The notes beneath the pieces were generated by a model. It saw only the letters and a program-made list of their open reading frames with translations, ran no database searches and had not been told where the DNA came from. A program made the translations under genes and the position numbers. This document shows, one piece after another, positions 40,807 to 49,028 of a stretch of DNA of 64,000 bases; positions within the stretch are counted from its first letter, which is position 1, and every line of letters starts with the position of its first letter. This stretch comes from an uncultured Piscinibacter sp. Its GTDB lineage: Bacteria; Pseudomonadota; Gammaproteobacteria; Burkholderiales; Burkholderiaceae_C. The stretch spans positions 1 through 64,000 of the forward strand of contig NZ_CALFYO010000016.1 of NCBI RefSeq assembly GCF_937952055.1, given 5' to 3'.

Positions 40807-41169
40807 ATGCATGAAGGCTCATGCCACTGCGGTGCGGTGCGAATGATTCTGCCGGCGACTCCCACGGTCGCGACAGCCTGCAATTGCTCGCTGTGCCGCC
40901 GCATCGGCGGTCCATGGGTCTACTTCGAGTTCGGAACCGTGAAGATCGAAGGCCATCCCGAAGCCACTGCCGAATACATCTGGGGCGATAGGACACTGCG
41001 CACGATTCACTGCAAGCACTGTGGCTGCGTCACGCACTGGGAGCCGCTCGAGCCCAAGCCGGGCGCCAAGCACGGCGTGAACCTGGGGAACTTCGATCCA
41101 AAGCTCATCAACTCCGTGAGGGTTCGTCGCCTCGACGGAGCAGACACCTGGCAGTTCATCGACGACTAG
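40807..41169 (+). CDS. GFA family zinc-binding protein, short
   Basis: 120 residues, one of the shorter GFA proteins. GSCHCGAVRM (4-13), ACNCSLCRRIGGPWVYFEF (about 25-43) and IHCKHCGCVTHWE (about 70-82) provide the ligands; the end HGVNLGNFDPKLINSVRVRRLDGADTW is typical of the short bacterial type. ATG 40807. Confidence 0.88.
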   Translation: MHEGSCHCGAVRMILPATPTVATACNCSLCRRIGGPWVYFEFGTVKIEGHPEATAEYIWGDRTLRTIHCKHCGCVTHWEPLEPKPGAKHGVNLGNFDPKLINSVRVRRLDGADTWQFIDD

Positions 41170-41190
41170 CCGACTACCCAGGAGAAGGAC

Positions 41191-41394
41191 ATGAACGGTC
41201 CGGCCAGCGACCCTGCATCGAAGCGCCTGATCAGGGAGAGCGAGCTTGCGGCTCGCAAGTCTCAGCGGAGCGACCTTCAGTTCAAGCTCGACCACTTCAT
41301 CCAGACACGCCAAGACACGACTTCGGTCACCGCCGAGTTGGCCGAGGTCGATGCCGACATCCAGCGACTGGAAGAAGAACTTCGCATCCGGTGA
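41191..41394 (+). CDS. Small charged coiled-coil protein
   Basis: 67 residues, helical and highly charged: SELAARKSQRSDLQFKLDHF and VTAELAEVDADIQRLEEELRIR show heptad-like spacing. AGGAGAAGGAC precedes ATG 41191, 21 bases after the GFA gene with no attC between, so the two may be co-translated. Family unknown. Confidence 0.7.
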   Translation: MNGPASDPASKRLIRESELAARKSQRSDLQFKLDHFIQTRQDTTSVTAELAEVDADIQRLEEELRIR

Positions 41395-41827
41395 TGCCTC
41401 GGTCCAACTTGATGCGAGCGTCGGGCATCGGCACCAATCCCACCAGTGGCCGTCACGAGTGCCGCGAGTTCAACCGCCCATCATCGCCCCGCGTGCCCCC
41501 TCGAAGGGAGTGCAGAGCGAACCGCCGGACCCAGACAGCCCGATCCGCGCCACGGCCGCTCGCACCAGCCTCCTGCGGTCCGAGCGCGGCCAAGGGGACT
41601 GTTCAGATCCTGAAGGACGTGGACCTCCCCGCGCGAGCCAGATGGCCCCCTGGGACACGGCCTTCGAAGGGACGGACGGGCGCACGGCGGGCAGATCGAC
41701 CCGAGCCCACGCTACGGGAAGTCCTCAGTTCTTTCCAGCGGGCGCCATCCACCGCGCAAGGTTCGTCGTGGGCACCAAGATCATCGGGTTCTTGGGGCAG
41801 GGCGTCGCAACCCTCGGAGAGCTGCAC
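41395..41827 (+). other. 433-bp stretch with no supportable gene
   Basis: Open frames here in several directions have no start, motif or ribosome site I can support. No attC box is readable. It may be the remains of one or two decayed cassettes. Confidence 0.5.
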
Positions 41828-42106
41828 ATGTGCAGGAACATCAAGACCTTGTTCAACTTTGAGCCGCCTGCGACTGAACTGGAGATCCGGGATGCCTCGC
41901 TCCAGTTCGTTCGAAAGCTCAGCGGCTTCAATGTCCCTTCGCAGGCGAACCAGGCGGCGTTCGATCGTGCAGTCGAGGAGATCGCCGCGTCGGCCAGGAC
42001 CCTGATCACGTGCCTCGTCACGTCCGCCCACCCACGCAATCGTGAAGCAGAGTCGGCGAAGGCTCGGGAACGATCACAGGCCCGATTTGGCCCCCGGTCC
42101 AGCTAG
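41828..42106 (+). CDS. DUF2277 family protein
   Basis: 92 residues starting MCRNIKTLFNFEPPATELEI, the diagnostic start of DUF2277, then ASLQFVRKLSGFNVPSQANQAAF and the RFG ending. A small helical protein of unknown function. CTCGGAGAGCTGCAC precedes ATG 41828. Length is normal. Confidence 0.92.
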   Translation: MCRNIKTLFNFEPPATELEIRDASLQFVRKLSGFNVPSQANQAAFDRAVEEIAASARTLITCLVTSAHPRNREAESAKARERSQARFGPRSS

Positions 42107-42282
42107 GTGATCCGGGACGGACATGCCCCTCGAGGAACTCCCCAATCTCGGTCCAGGCAAGTCGCTGCCGAGGAACACAGTCACCGCAGGCTGCGCGGGT
42201 GTCCCCCAGAGTCGCAGGATGTCGATCGCGCCTTCGCCACTTCGTCGTAAGGTGCATCCACCTCGTCACGAAAGGCATCAAC

Positions 42283-42729
42283 ATGGTCACCGGAACCGTC
42301 CGACTTCATCGTGTCTTGCGTGCCAAACCCGAACGCGTCTATCGAGCCTTCCTCGAAGCGGACGCGATGGCCAAGTGGCTTCCGCCGCTTGGGTTCACCT
42401 GCACGGTCCACCACATGGAGGCACGCGTCGGGGGAACGTTCCGGATGTCCTTCCGGAACTTCGGCACCGGCAACGGCCACTCCTTTGGCGGGGAGTACCT
42501 GGAATTGGTGCCGTTCGAGAAGATCCGCTATTCGGATCGGTTCGATGATCCCAACCTGCCTGGCGAGATGATCGCCACGATCTCGCTGAAGCAGGTGTCC
42601 TGCGGCACCGAACTGAGCATCGTGCAGGAGGGTCTGCCGGAAGTCATTCCGTTGGAGATGTGCTACCTCGGCTGGCAGGAGTCCCTCGCCCAGTTGGCAA
42701 AGCTGGTCGAACCCGAGATCCCCGAGTAG
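42283..42729 (+). CDS. SRPBCC/AHSA1-like protein
   Basis: 148 residues of the START-like SRPBCC superfamily, AHSA1 branch. VRLHRVLRAKPERVYRAFLEAD (5-26), KWLPPLGFTCTVHHMEARVGG and a long C-terminal helix CYLGWQESLAQLAKLVEP. Such proteins bind hydrophobic ligands; function unknown. ATG 42283. The 176 bases before it contain a weak TfoX-C-like peptide that I do not call. Confidence 0.87.
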   Translation: MVTGTVRLHRVLRAKPERVYRAFLEADAMAKWLPPLGFTCTVHHMEARVGGTFRMSFRNFGTGNGHSFGGEYLELVPFEKIRYSDRFDDPNLPGEMIATISLKQVSCGTELSIVQEGLPEVIPLEMCYLGWQESLAQLAKLVEPEIPE

Positions 42730-43059
42730 CCAGACAAGCGCGACGTGCCGAGGCGTGCCGCCTGACGGTTCGCACGCGATCCGCGCCTGCATGACGCCTG
42801 GCGCGCGTCACCGCGAGATGCGAAAGCTCGCACTTGGGTGCGACGAGGCTGCCATGCTGCCCAGGGAACAGACTCGCCCGAATGACCGAGTGGCGGCGTC
42901 GTGCATCGGCACATGCCGCGGGACGGCCGCGCCTCACGCGTCGATGGCCCGGCCCCTGCTCACCTCGCGTTTCACAGCCAGCCGCCGGACCGGTGCAGGA
43001 CCGGGCCAGTCCGTCAGAAGCAGTGCTTCCGGTCTCGGGGGCCATTCGCCAACAGGGTG
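42730..43059 (+). other. 330-bp stretch with no supportable gene
   Basis: Between the SRPBCC gene and the attC relic before the gamma-glutamyltransferase I see no motif, ribosome site or attC box. Long open frames here are GC-driven. Confidence 0.5.
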
Positions 43060-43157
43060 GCCCCAAGCTTCGCGCGAGAGCAGCCGCTCCGGCATCGCAC
43101 TTGGCCCGCGCGGCGCTCACTGTCATCATCCGCCTCGCGGCTCAGGCGCCAGACCGG
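43060..43157 (+). other. attC relic before the gamma-glutamyltransferase
   Basis: GCCCCAAGCTTCGCG (R'' and left arm) and TTGGCCCGCGCGGCGCTCAC ... CCGCCTCGCGGCTCAGGCGCC (hairpin) remain; no R' is left. Confidence 0.7.
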
Positions 43158-43178
43158 CGACACTCGAGGAGACCCGTC

Positions 43179-45026
43179 ATGCGCAAGACCCTGCTCCCCC
43201 TGCTCTTCGCCCTCGCCGTCGCACCCGCGCTTGCACAGCGCACGCACAAGGCGCCGCTGCATGGCAAGGATTGGATGGCGGTCACCGGCAAGCCGCTCGG
43301 CGCCGCGGCCGGCGCGCGCATCTTCATCCAGGGCGGCAATGCGGTCGACGCGGCCTGCGCGATGCTCGCCGCCACCGCGACGATGTGGGACGTGCTGCAC
43401 TGGGGCGGCGAGACACAGGCGCTGATCTGGGACCCGCGCGCGAAGAAGGTGGTCGGCATCAATGCCCTCGGCGTGGCGCCGACCGGCGCGACGCCGGAGT
43501 TCTTCCGCGCCAAGGGTTTCGACCACCCGCCACCGTACGGCCCGCTTGCGGCGGTGACGCCGGGCACGCCGGGCGGCCTGCTGGTGATGCTGGCCGAGTA
43601 CGGCCGGCTGTCGCTGGCGCAGGTGCTCCAGCCCGCGATCGAGATGGCCGACGGTTACCCCATGGAAGGCGAGACGGCGCGCGACATCGAGGCGGAGCGA
43701 CAGGAGATCGAGCAATGGCCCGACTCGAAGCGCCTGTTCTTCCCGAACCCAGGCGGCAAGGCGCCCGAGCCGGGCCAGCTGTTTCGCCAGCCCGACCTGG
43801 CCGCGACCCTGCGCAAGCTGGTCGACGCCGAACGCCAGGCGCTGGCTGGCGGGGCTGACCGCAAGGCCGCGATCCGCGCCGCCTACGACCGCTTCTACAA
43901 GGGCGACATTGCCGAGCAGCTGGTCGCCAGCGCGCGCGCGCAGGGCGGGCTGTTCACGCGCGAGGACCTGGCGAACTGGCAGGTGCGCATCGAGGAGCCG
44001 GTGAAGACCACCTACAAGGGCATCGACGTCTACAAGCTCACCGCCTGGACGCAGGGGCCCGTCATGCTGCAGGCGCTGAACATCCTGGAGAACTTCGACC
44101 TCAAGTCGATGGGCTTCAACAGCACGCGCTACGTGCACACCGTCTACCAGGCGATGAACCTGGCCTACGCGGACCGCGACTTCTACTACGGCGACACCAC
44201 GGTGCCACCCGAGGAGCCGGTGGCCGGATTGCTGTCCAAGGACTACGCGAAGTCGCGTGCCAAGCTCGTCAACGCCGAGCGCAACGACCCTGCGGTGTCG
44301 CCGGGCGACCCCTATCCTTTCCAGGGCGGCCGCAACCCGTACCTGGACCTGCTGAAGCGCTGGCACGAGCCGCGCGCGAAGCGATCCGTGCCGGCCGGTG
44401 GCACGCCGAGGAGCTCGCTCGACCCGATGGAAGGGTCGTTCTTCGCCGGCACCACGTCGGTGGTGGCGGCCGACAAGGACGGCTGGCTGGTGTCGATCAC
44501 GCCGAGTGGCGCCTGGATTCCGGCCGTGGTCGCCGGGCCGACCGGCATCGGGCTGTCGCAGCGCATGCAGAGCTTCGTGCTCGACGCCGCCGAGAATCCG
44601 TTCAACGTGGTCGCGCCGGGCAAGCGGCCGCGCGTGACGCTGACGCCGACGCTGGCGACGAAGGACGGTGTGCCGTGGCTGGCGTTTGCCATACAAGGCG
44701 GCGACGCGCAGGACCAGCACCTGTTGCAGTACTTCCTGAACATCGTCGAGTTCGGCATGACGCCGCAGGAGGCGGCCGAGGCACCCGCATTCCTCAGCGA
44801 GCAGATGCGCGAGTCCTTCGAGCAGCACGCGTCCAAGCCGGGCACGATCTGGCTCAACGACGTGACACCGCCCTACGTGCGCAGCGAGCTCGGCCGCATG
44901 GGCTACAAGCCGACCTACCGCGCCCGCACGATGGGGCCGGTCAACGCGATCCTGATCGACCCGAAGCACCGCACCTTCTGGGGCGCGTCGGGGAACCACG
45001 GCGAGGATCACGGCATCGGTTGGTAA
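43179..45026 (+). CDS. Gamma-glutamyltransferase family protein
   Basis: 615 residues, by far the largest gene here. Signal peptide about 1-19 (ending LAQ), so periplasmic. IFIQGGNAVDAACAMLAATA (about 48-67) and GGLLVMLAEYGRLSLAQVL (about 132-150) mark the large subunit. GTTSVVAADKDG around Thr425 is the self-cleavage and nucleophile region, and GPTGIGLSQRMQSFVLD follows. Would transfer or hydrolyse gamma-glutamyl groups, for example from glutathione. Codon use is much richer in G/C third positions than in the cassettes, suggesting a different origin. ATG 43179 follows CGAGGAGACCCG. Confidence 0.92.
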   Translation: MRKTLLPLLFALAVAPALAQRTHKAPLHGKDWMAVTGKPLGAAAGARIFIQGGNAVDAACAMLAATATMWDVLHWGGETQALIWDPRAKKVVGINALGVAPTGATPEFFRAKGFDHPPPYGPLAAVTPGTPGGLLVMLAEYGRLSLAQVLQPAIEMADGYPMEGETARDIEAERQEIEQWPDSKRLFFPNPGGKAPEPGQLFRQPDLAATLRKLVDAERQALAGGADRKAAIRAAYDRFYKGDIAEQLVASARAQGGLFTREDLANWQVRIEEPVKTTYKGIDVYKLTAWTQGPVMLQALNILENFDLKSMGFNSTRYVHTVYQAMNLAYADRDFYYGDTTVPPEEPVAGLLSKDYAKSRAKLVNAERNDPAVSPGDPYPFQGGRNPYLDLLKRWHEPRAKRSVPAGGTPRSSLDPMEGSFFAGTTSVVAADKDGWLVSITPSGAWIPAVVAGPTGIGLSQRMQSFVLDAAENPFNVVAPGKRPRVTLTPTLATKDGVPWLAFAIQGGDAQDQHLLQYFLNIVEFGMTPQEAAEAPAFLSEQMRESFEQHASKPGTIWLNDVTPPYVRSELGRMGYKPTYRARTMGPVNAILIDPKHRTFWGASGNHGEDHGIGW

Positions 45027-45073
45027 GCCGGGCTGCCCGCTTGGCTCGTACCTCAGCCATCACCTTTCCTGTC

Positions 45074-45661
45074 GTGTCGTCCGTTGCGTCCCTTCTGTCG
45101 GAGGTTCGTGCCTGCACGCTGTGCGCCGGGCACCTGCCCCACGGCCCACGGCCGGTCCTCCAGCTTCATCCGTCCGCCAGGATCCTCATCGCAGCACAGG
45201 CGCCTGGACGAAAGGTGCATGAAACAGGCATCCCCTTCAACGACGCGAGTGGCGACAGGCTGCGCCGCTGGCTGGGTGTCACGCGCGAAGAGTTCTACGA
45301 TCCGAGACGCTTCGCCATTCTCCCCATGGGGCTCTGCTACCCGGGCAAGGGCAAGTCGGCTGACCTTCCACCTCGGGCTGAATGTGCTCCACGCTGGCGG
45401 GCACCCTTGCTGCAAAGTCTCGGGACCTTGGAGCTGTCGCTGGTGATCGGCCAGTACGCCCTTGCCTACCACCTTCCCGGGGAACGTGCCAGCCTCACGA
45501 AGGCCGTTCAAGACTGGCGCACACACTGGCCCACGCTGGTGCCCCTGCCGCATCCCAGCCCGACCAACAACCGATGGTTCGCCCACAACCGGTGGTTCGA
45601 GTTCGGATTCGTTCCCTTGCTTCAGGCTCGGGTGGCGGAGGCCCTTCACGGTGTCGGCTGA
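45074..45661 (+). CDS. Uracil-DNA glycosylase family protein
   Basis: 195 residues. LLSEVRACTLCAGHLPHGPRP (start region), ILIAAQAPGRKVHETGIPFND (motif A with the GQAPG-like turn) and PLPHPSPTNNRWFAHNRWF (motif B) identify the uracil-DNA glycosylase superfamily, in the branch annotated as UdgX/family-4-like. Expected to excise damaged or misincorporated bases, but this branch is not characterised well. GTG 45074 is chosen; TTG 45041 is in frame. It follows the transferase gene by 47 bases. Confidence 0.85.
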   Translation: MSSVASLLSEVRACTLCAGHLPHGPRPVLQLHPSARILIAAQAPGRKVHETGIPFNDASGDRLRRWLGVTREEFYDPRRFAILPMGLCYPGKGKSADLPPRAECAPRWRAPLLQSLGTLELSLVIGQYALAYHLPGERASLTKAVQDWRTHWPTLVPLPHPSPTNNRWFAHNRWFEFGFVPLLQARVAEALHGVG

Positions 45662-45704
45662 GCCATCGCTCCGCAGGTGCACTGGCCCATCGTGACGGAT
45701 CGTC

Positions 45705-45890
45705 ATGGTCACGCTTCGCTGGTCCGTCCTGGGCAGCGGCTCAGTGGGACTGGCGGTTGCCGCGACGTGCGCGCATGCAGGACTGCACGTCACGCTGCTG
45801 GCGAGCGGTGCGTCGATTCAACTCCTGCGCCAGAACGGCACCAGCGTCAGCGGTGCGAGCGGCGATCACCGGATCGAACCTCGGCGACCG
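45705..45890 (+). pseudogene. Ketopantoate-reductase-like N-terminal fragment
   Basis: The frame from ATG 45705 reads LRWSVLGSGSVGLAVAATCAHAGLHVTLLASG, an NAD(P)-binding Rossmann start as in 2-dehydropantoate 2-reductases, then GTSVSGASGDHRIEP. All downstream domains are missing; the frame continues into unrelated sequence and the DUF3079 gene. A truncated remnant. A complete gene of this family lies at 51549. Confidence 0.7.
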
Positions 45891-46097
45891 AAGGTCTCGA
45901 GGGCGGAAGCTCCGAAATTCGCCTCTGAGCGGCGAACCCCCTCTCGACGGGGAGCCCTGCCAATGCCCGGGGCCTCGGTGCTGCCGGCATTCGAAGCTTG
46001 TCGCGCGTCAACAGTACTTGCCCAATGCCGAGGCATACTGAATGCTTTGTTCGTGCGGTACCGACTTCTGTCGGTGCCCCTGGCCCGAATGGCTGCT

Positions 46098-46313
46098 ATG
46101 GTCAAGCGCTTTCCCACCCATCCTGCGCACCCCGAACGCACGTGTTGGGGTTGCGAGAGGTACTGCGCCGCCACTTCCATGGCCTGCGGCAATGGCTCGG
46201 AGCGCACCCAGCATCCCGCCGAGCTGTTCGGCCCGGACTGGCAAGAGTGGGCGCCACCCTCGGCAGCGGCCACGGCCCCAGTTTCGCTTTCGCCTGCACG
46301 CGACGCCGCCTGA
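46098..46313 (+). CDS. DUF3079 family protein
   Basis: 71 residues. KRFPTHPAHPERTCWGCERYC and MACGNGSERTQHPAELFGPDWQEW are the conserved DUF3079 blocks with four Cys, probably a small zinc-binding fold. ATG 46098 (or 46089) is the natural start; the upstream in-frame reading is the ketopantoate fragment and spacer. The TGA stop is in the next R''. Confidence 0.87.
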   Translation: MVKRFPTHPAHPERTCWGCERYCAATSMACGNGSERTQHPAELFGPDWQEWAPPSAAATAPVSLSPARDAA

Positions 46314-46417
46314 GCTTTCGTTCGGGGCGGTCCTCCACCGGCTAGTCCCTGCCGCCTATCATCGGCCTCGCGGCCCATCGCCCTGGCGTTGGCAGCCCAT
46401 CGGTTCACGCGTCAGGC
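46308..46417 (+). other. attC site, 110-bp form
   Basis: R'' GCCTGAG, R' GTCAGGC (46411-46417). Hairpin reduced to GTCCCTGCCGCC ... CTCGCGGCCCATCGCC. Confidence 0.8.
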
Positions 46418-46443
46418 CGCACATCCCAAGCTTCGAGGTCCGC

Positions 46444-46608
46444 ATGTTCAGGAAGTCAATCCTTGCGCCGCTCGTCCTGATCGTTCTTGGCGTGCTCTTC
46501 CTCTTGTCCAACCTCGGATTGCTGCCCAACCTCGGACCGATCTTTGCACGCTGGTGGCCACTGATCCTCATTGCAGTGGGCGCCTCTCTCCTGCTGAGGC
46601 GCTTCTAG
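46444..46608 (+). CDS. Small LiaI/DUF5668-like membrane protein
   Basis: 54 residues: LAPLVLIVLGVLFLLSNLG and RWWPLILIAVGASLLLRR, two hydrophobic segments linked by LLPNLGPIFARWWP, the DUF5668/LiaI-LiaF-like transmembrane region. ATG 46444 follows CGAGGTCCGC. Often the membrane unit of larger proteins; here it stands alone. Confidence 0.85.
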   Translation: MFRKSILAPLVLIVLGVLFLLSNLGLLPNLGPIFARWWPLILIAVGASLLLRRF

Positions 46609-46665
46609 CACCTGCGGACCCAGGGAGCCCCTTCCTGCGTCGGCTCCTCGGCTCGAATGTCGGCG
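46609..46665 (+). other. attC relic, short
   Basis: GCGTCGGCTCCTCGGCTCGA then ATGTCGGCG matches the right arm and R' of drifted sites. Confidence 0.6.
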
Positions 46666-46703
46666 CGCGCCGGGGGCAGCACCTTGCACGGGAGAACGGT
46701 CGA

Positions 46704-47117
46704 ATGCACTCGCCATCCTTCTCTTCCCGGCGCCACGTCATCGGCGTCCTCGGTGCACTGCTTTCTGGTTCTCCGTTGCCAGTGCTGGCGGCAGGCTCGA
46801 CGGAACAGAAGTACCCGGACGTCGTCGCGGTCGAGGTCCGCGCCGCCGGAACCAACACGTTCGACTTCGACACCACGGTTTCCTCACCCTATGACTCGCC
46901 GCAGCGCTACGCGGACGCATTCCGCATCATGAGCAGGGAGGGTTCCGTCTTCGGCGAGCGAGTGCTCTTCCACGACCACGCCAGTGAGCAGCCCTTCACC
47001 CGCGATCTGTACGGCGTGAAGATCCCGGCCGACGTGACGGTTGTCGTGGTCCAGGCGCGCGACAAGCGGTTTGGGTACGGTGGCAGGACCGTAGAGGTCC
47101 GGTTGCCTGGCCGCTAG
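46704..47117 (+). CDS. Hypothetical secreted protein
   Basis: 137 residues. SSRRHVIGVLGALLSGSPLPVLAAG is a signal peptide with an arginine pair reminiscent of Tat signals. The mature part has FDFDTTVSSPYDSPQRYADAF (about 57-77) and RDLYGVKIPADVTVVVVQARDKRFGYGGRTVEV, blocks of a conserved family without known role. GGGAGAACGGTCG precedes ATG 46704. Confidence 0.75.
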   Translation: MHSPSFSSRRHVIGVLGALLSGSPLPVLAAGSTEQKYPDVVAVEVRAAGTNTFDFDTTVSSPYDSPQRYADAFRIMSREGSVFGERVLFHDHASEQPFTRDLYGVKIPADVTVVVVQARDKRFGYGGRTVEVRLPGR

Positions 47118-47176
47118 GGGTCGAGGTGGTCACCGTGGGCTGCAAAACTGTCAGCCAGGCGAAAGCAAGGGCGCCC

Positions 47177-47464
47177 ATGCTGCACTGCAACATGAAAACG
47201 CTCGCTCAGCAGCGTCTCCGCCTGCACCTCGAGGACATACTCGGGAGCCTGCATTACGCCCGCCGCTCCGATGATCTCGGTCGGCTGGCTCTCGTCACGT
47301 ACTGGGAAGTACGCCGGTGGGCGCGCATGGCCCGGCAAGACCTGCTCGCCGAGCATGCCTCCAGACTCATCACCGAACACCCTCATGCCACTCGGGCAGA
47401 GTTCCTTGCACTCGTAGACGGCGTCATCGAAGAACTCGAAACCCTGCACGGCAGGCTCCATTGA
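47177..47464 (+). CDS. Hypothetical helical protein
   Basis: 95 residues, predicted helical: LRLHLEDILGSLHYARRSDDLGRLAL and ALVTYWEVRRWARMARQDLLAEHASRL. GCAAGGGCGCCC precedes ATG 47177; ATG 47192 is an alternative. Family unknown. No attC lies between it and the preceding gene. Confidence 0.65.
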   Translation: MLHCNMKTLAQQRLRLHLEDILGSLHYARRSDDLGRLALVTYWEVRRWARMARQDLLAEHASRLITEHPHATRAEFLALVDGVIEELETLHGRLH

Positions 47465-47739
47465 ACGCTGCACGGTGGAGGCGACCGCGCGGGTCCAGGG
47501 CAGCCCCATCGCGCTGCGGTCCATCCTGCGTTCGTGCCGACGGTGAGCGGCAGGGCGCGGCAGCCCCCAGCAGCCATCGACGACGGCAGCGCATCGGTCG
47601 GCGAGCCGCGCATCGGCGGTGATTCGCGACCTGCCGGCTCCCGGGAGTAAGCTTCCATAAGAGGTGCCCGCCATCAGACTGACGCGGAGCCTCGCCCGGT
47701 TGTCACGTCCTCTCCAACCCACCCCATGGGGAGCAAACC

Positions 47740-47997
47740 ATGAACGCTCGCAATTCAGGTCTCGTCGCGGCGGGTGTGCTGGCCGCCGCGGCAACGGCTG
47801 CAGTCCTCGCGCCGACCGCGCGGTCACAGGTTCAAGCCACGCCGAGCTACGTGCCGATCGGTGTGTCTTCCAGCGGAAGCACCAGCACGGTCTGGTTTCA
47901 CGAGCCTTCCTCGCGCCAGGCGCTGGCCTGCCAGACGGTCCAGCAAGGCGCGGGCATCACGGGCATTCAGTGCGTGGTCGCCAAGCTGCCGTCATGA
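47740..47997 (+). CDS. Small secreted hypothetical protein
   Basis: 85 residues with a signal peptide (about 1-29) and a mature chain YVPIGVSSSGSTSTVWFHEPSS ... QALACQTVQQGAGITGIQCVVAKLP with two cysteines. GGGGAGCAAACC precedes ATG 47740. The 275 bases before it (47465-47739) show no gene. Family unknown. Confidence 0.75.
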   Translation: MNARNSGLVAAGVLAAAATAAVLAPTARSQVQATPSYVPIGVSSSGSTSTVWFHEPSSRQALACQTVQQGAGITGIQCVVAKLPS

Positions 47998-48004
47998 GGG
48001 TGCG

Positions 48005-48130
48005 CCCTGGCCCTGCGCTCGGGCCGACGCGCACCGGCAAGGGACTTGGCCCGAGCGGCGCCCGCTGTCATCATCCGCGACGCGGGCCGGGCGCCTTCAC
48101 GGCACCGGCCCCTCGGCTCCAGCGTGGGGG
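48005..48130 (+). other. attC site, long form, drifted
   Basis: R'' CCCTGGC, R' GTGGGGG (48124-48130), 126 bp; hairpin arms good (TTGGCCCGAGCGGCG). Confidence 0.8.
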
Positions 48131-48184
48131 GGCGAGTCGCCGGCGAACGTCGTCCGCGAACCGCATCGCAGAGAAGGCAAGATC

Positions 48185-48571
48185 GTGGCCAAGAGAATCA
48201 TCGAAACCCGCAGCGCGCCCACGCCGGTCGGCCCCTACTCGCAGGCCGTGGTACTGGACGGCTGGATCTGGACATCGGGGCAGGTGGCACTGGACCCGTC
48301 GACCGGCAAGCTCGTCGGCGATGACGCAGCAGCACAGGCCGACCGCACATTGCAGAACATCCAGGCCATTCTGGAGGCCGGTGGGTCCAGCTTGGCGCAG
48401 GTTGTCCGGTCCGCGGTCTACCTGACGGACATGGACGACTTCGCCGCGGTGAATGCGGTCTACCGCAAGTACTTCCCCTCGGCGTTCCCGGCGCGGGTCT
48501 GCGTCGAGGTGTCCCGGCTGCCACTTGGTGCGCTGGTCGAGATCGATGTCACCGCCAGGATCGCCTCCTGA
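48185..48571 (+). CDS. RidA family protein
   Basis: 128 residues. VGPYSQAVVLDGWIWTSGQVALDP (16-39), VVRSAVYLTDMDDFAAVNAVYRKYF and PARVCVEVSRLPLGALVEIDVTA (about 101-123) are the three Rid blocks; the Arg of PARVCVEV is the residue needed for 2-aminoacrylate/imine deaminase activity. GTG 48185 follows AGAAGGCAAGATC. The gene runs into the next one with overlap, because the attC between them is mostly deleted. Confidence 0.9.
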   Translation: MAKRIIETRSAPTPVGPYSQAVVLDGWIWTSGQVALDPSTGKLVGDDAAAQADRTLQNIQAILEAGGSSLAQVVRSAVYLTDMDDFAAVNAVYRKYFPSAFPARVCVEVSRLPLGALVEIDVTARIAS

Positions 48572-48947
48572 CCCCTCGCCCGACGCGGACGCGCGCAAGC
48601 GACGAGACGCGGCCATTCGTTCGCAGGACGAAGCCATCGCCGAGCACCTGGCGCAGGCTTTCCGGTCGGGCGAGCTTCAGAGCGCCCCCAGCTTTGGCAA
48701 GCCCATGCCCGAGTCCGAGGGCTGGGCGGCGACTCCTGCCGAGTTCCGCCTTCCCTTCAAGATCCTCAAGAACGCGGGGGTGCCGCCACCCGAAATCGAA
48801 CTGTTCCACCGGCGGGCCAGGCTCCGCGAGCGCCTTTCGAACGCGGTGTCCGAGCAGGAACGCCAATCCTTGGTGGCCAAGCTCAGCGAGGTCGAGCAAG
48901 TCATCGCCCTGCGGCTCGAGGGCATGCGAGCCAGCGGCAGGCTCTAG
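48546..48947 (+). CDS. DUF1992 (DnaJ-C28-like) protein with attC-derived start
   Basis: 133 residues. QDEAIAEHLAQAFRSGELQSAPSFGKPM and LPFKILKNAGVPPPEIELFHRR (about 68-89) are diagnostic of DUF1992, a small helical family of unknown function. ATG 48546 lies inside the RidA gene, and residues up to about 19 read through GCCTCCTGACCCCTCGCCCG, a truncated attC left arm. The native start therefore seems lost and replaced by translated attC. Confidence 0.82.
   Translation: MSPPGSPPDPSPDADARKRRDAAIRSQDEAIAEHLAQAFRSGELQSAPSFGKPMPESEGWAATPAEFRLPFKILKNAGVPPPEIELFHRRARLRERLSNAVSEQERQSLVAKLSEVEQVIALRLEGMRASGRL
48558..48590 (+). other. Half attC site inside RidA/DUF1992 junction
   Basis: CTCCTGACCCCTCGCCCGAC and GCGGACGCGCG match the R''-left arm; no right arm follows. 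Confidence 0.6.
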
Positions 48948-48962
48948 GCAGCAAGCAGCGGG

Positions 48963-49012
48963 GCCCAGCCCTTCGCTCGAGCGGAGCCGATGCCGCGGCT
49001 CCAACGTCAGGC
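48963..49012 (+). other. attC site, 50-bp short form
   Basis: R'' GCCCAGC, R' GTCAGGC (49006-49012). Confidence 0.82.
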
Positions 49013-49028
49013 CACGGAGGTGAAGACG

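Noticed and set aside
42123..42200. Peptide PLEELPNLGPGKSLP resembling a TfoX C-terminal domain
   Set aside because: Only the first dozen residues fit; the rest does not, and no start or frame supports a gene.
43014..45011. Very long reverse-strand open frame opposite the gamma-glutamyltransferase
   Set aside because: A shadow produced by high G/C third positions; Arg/His/Val-rich with no motif.
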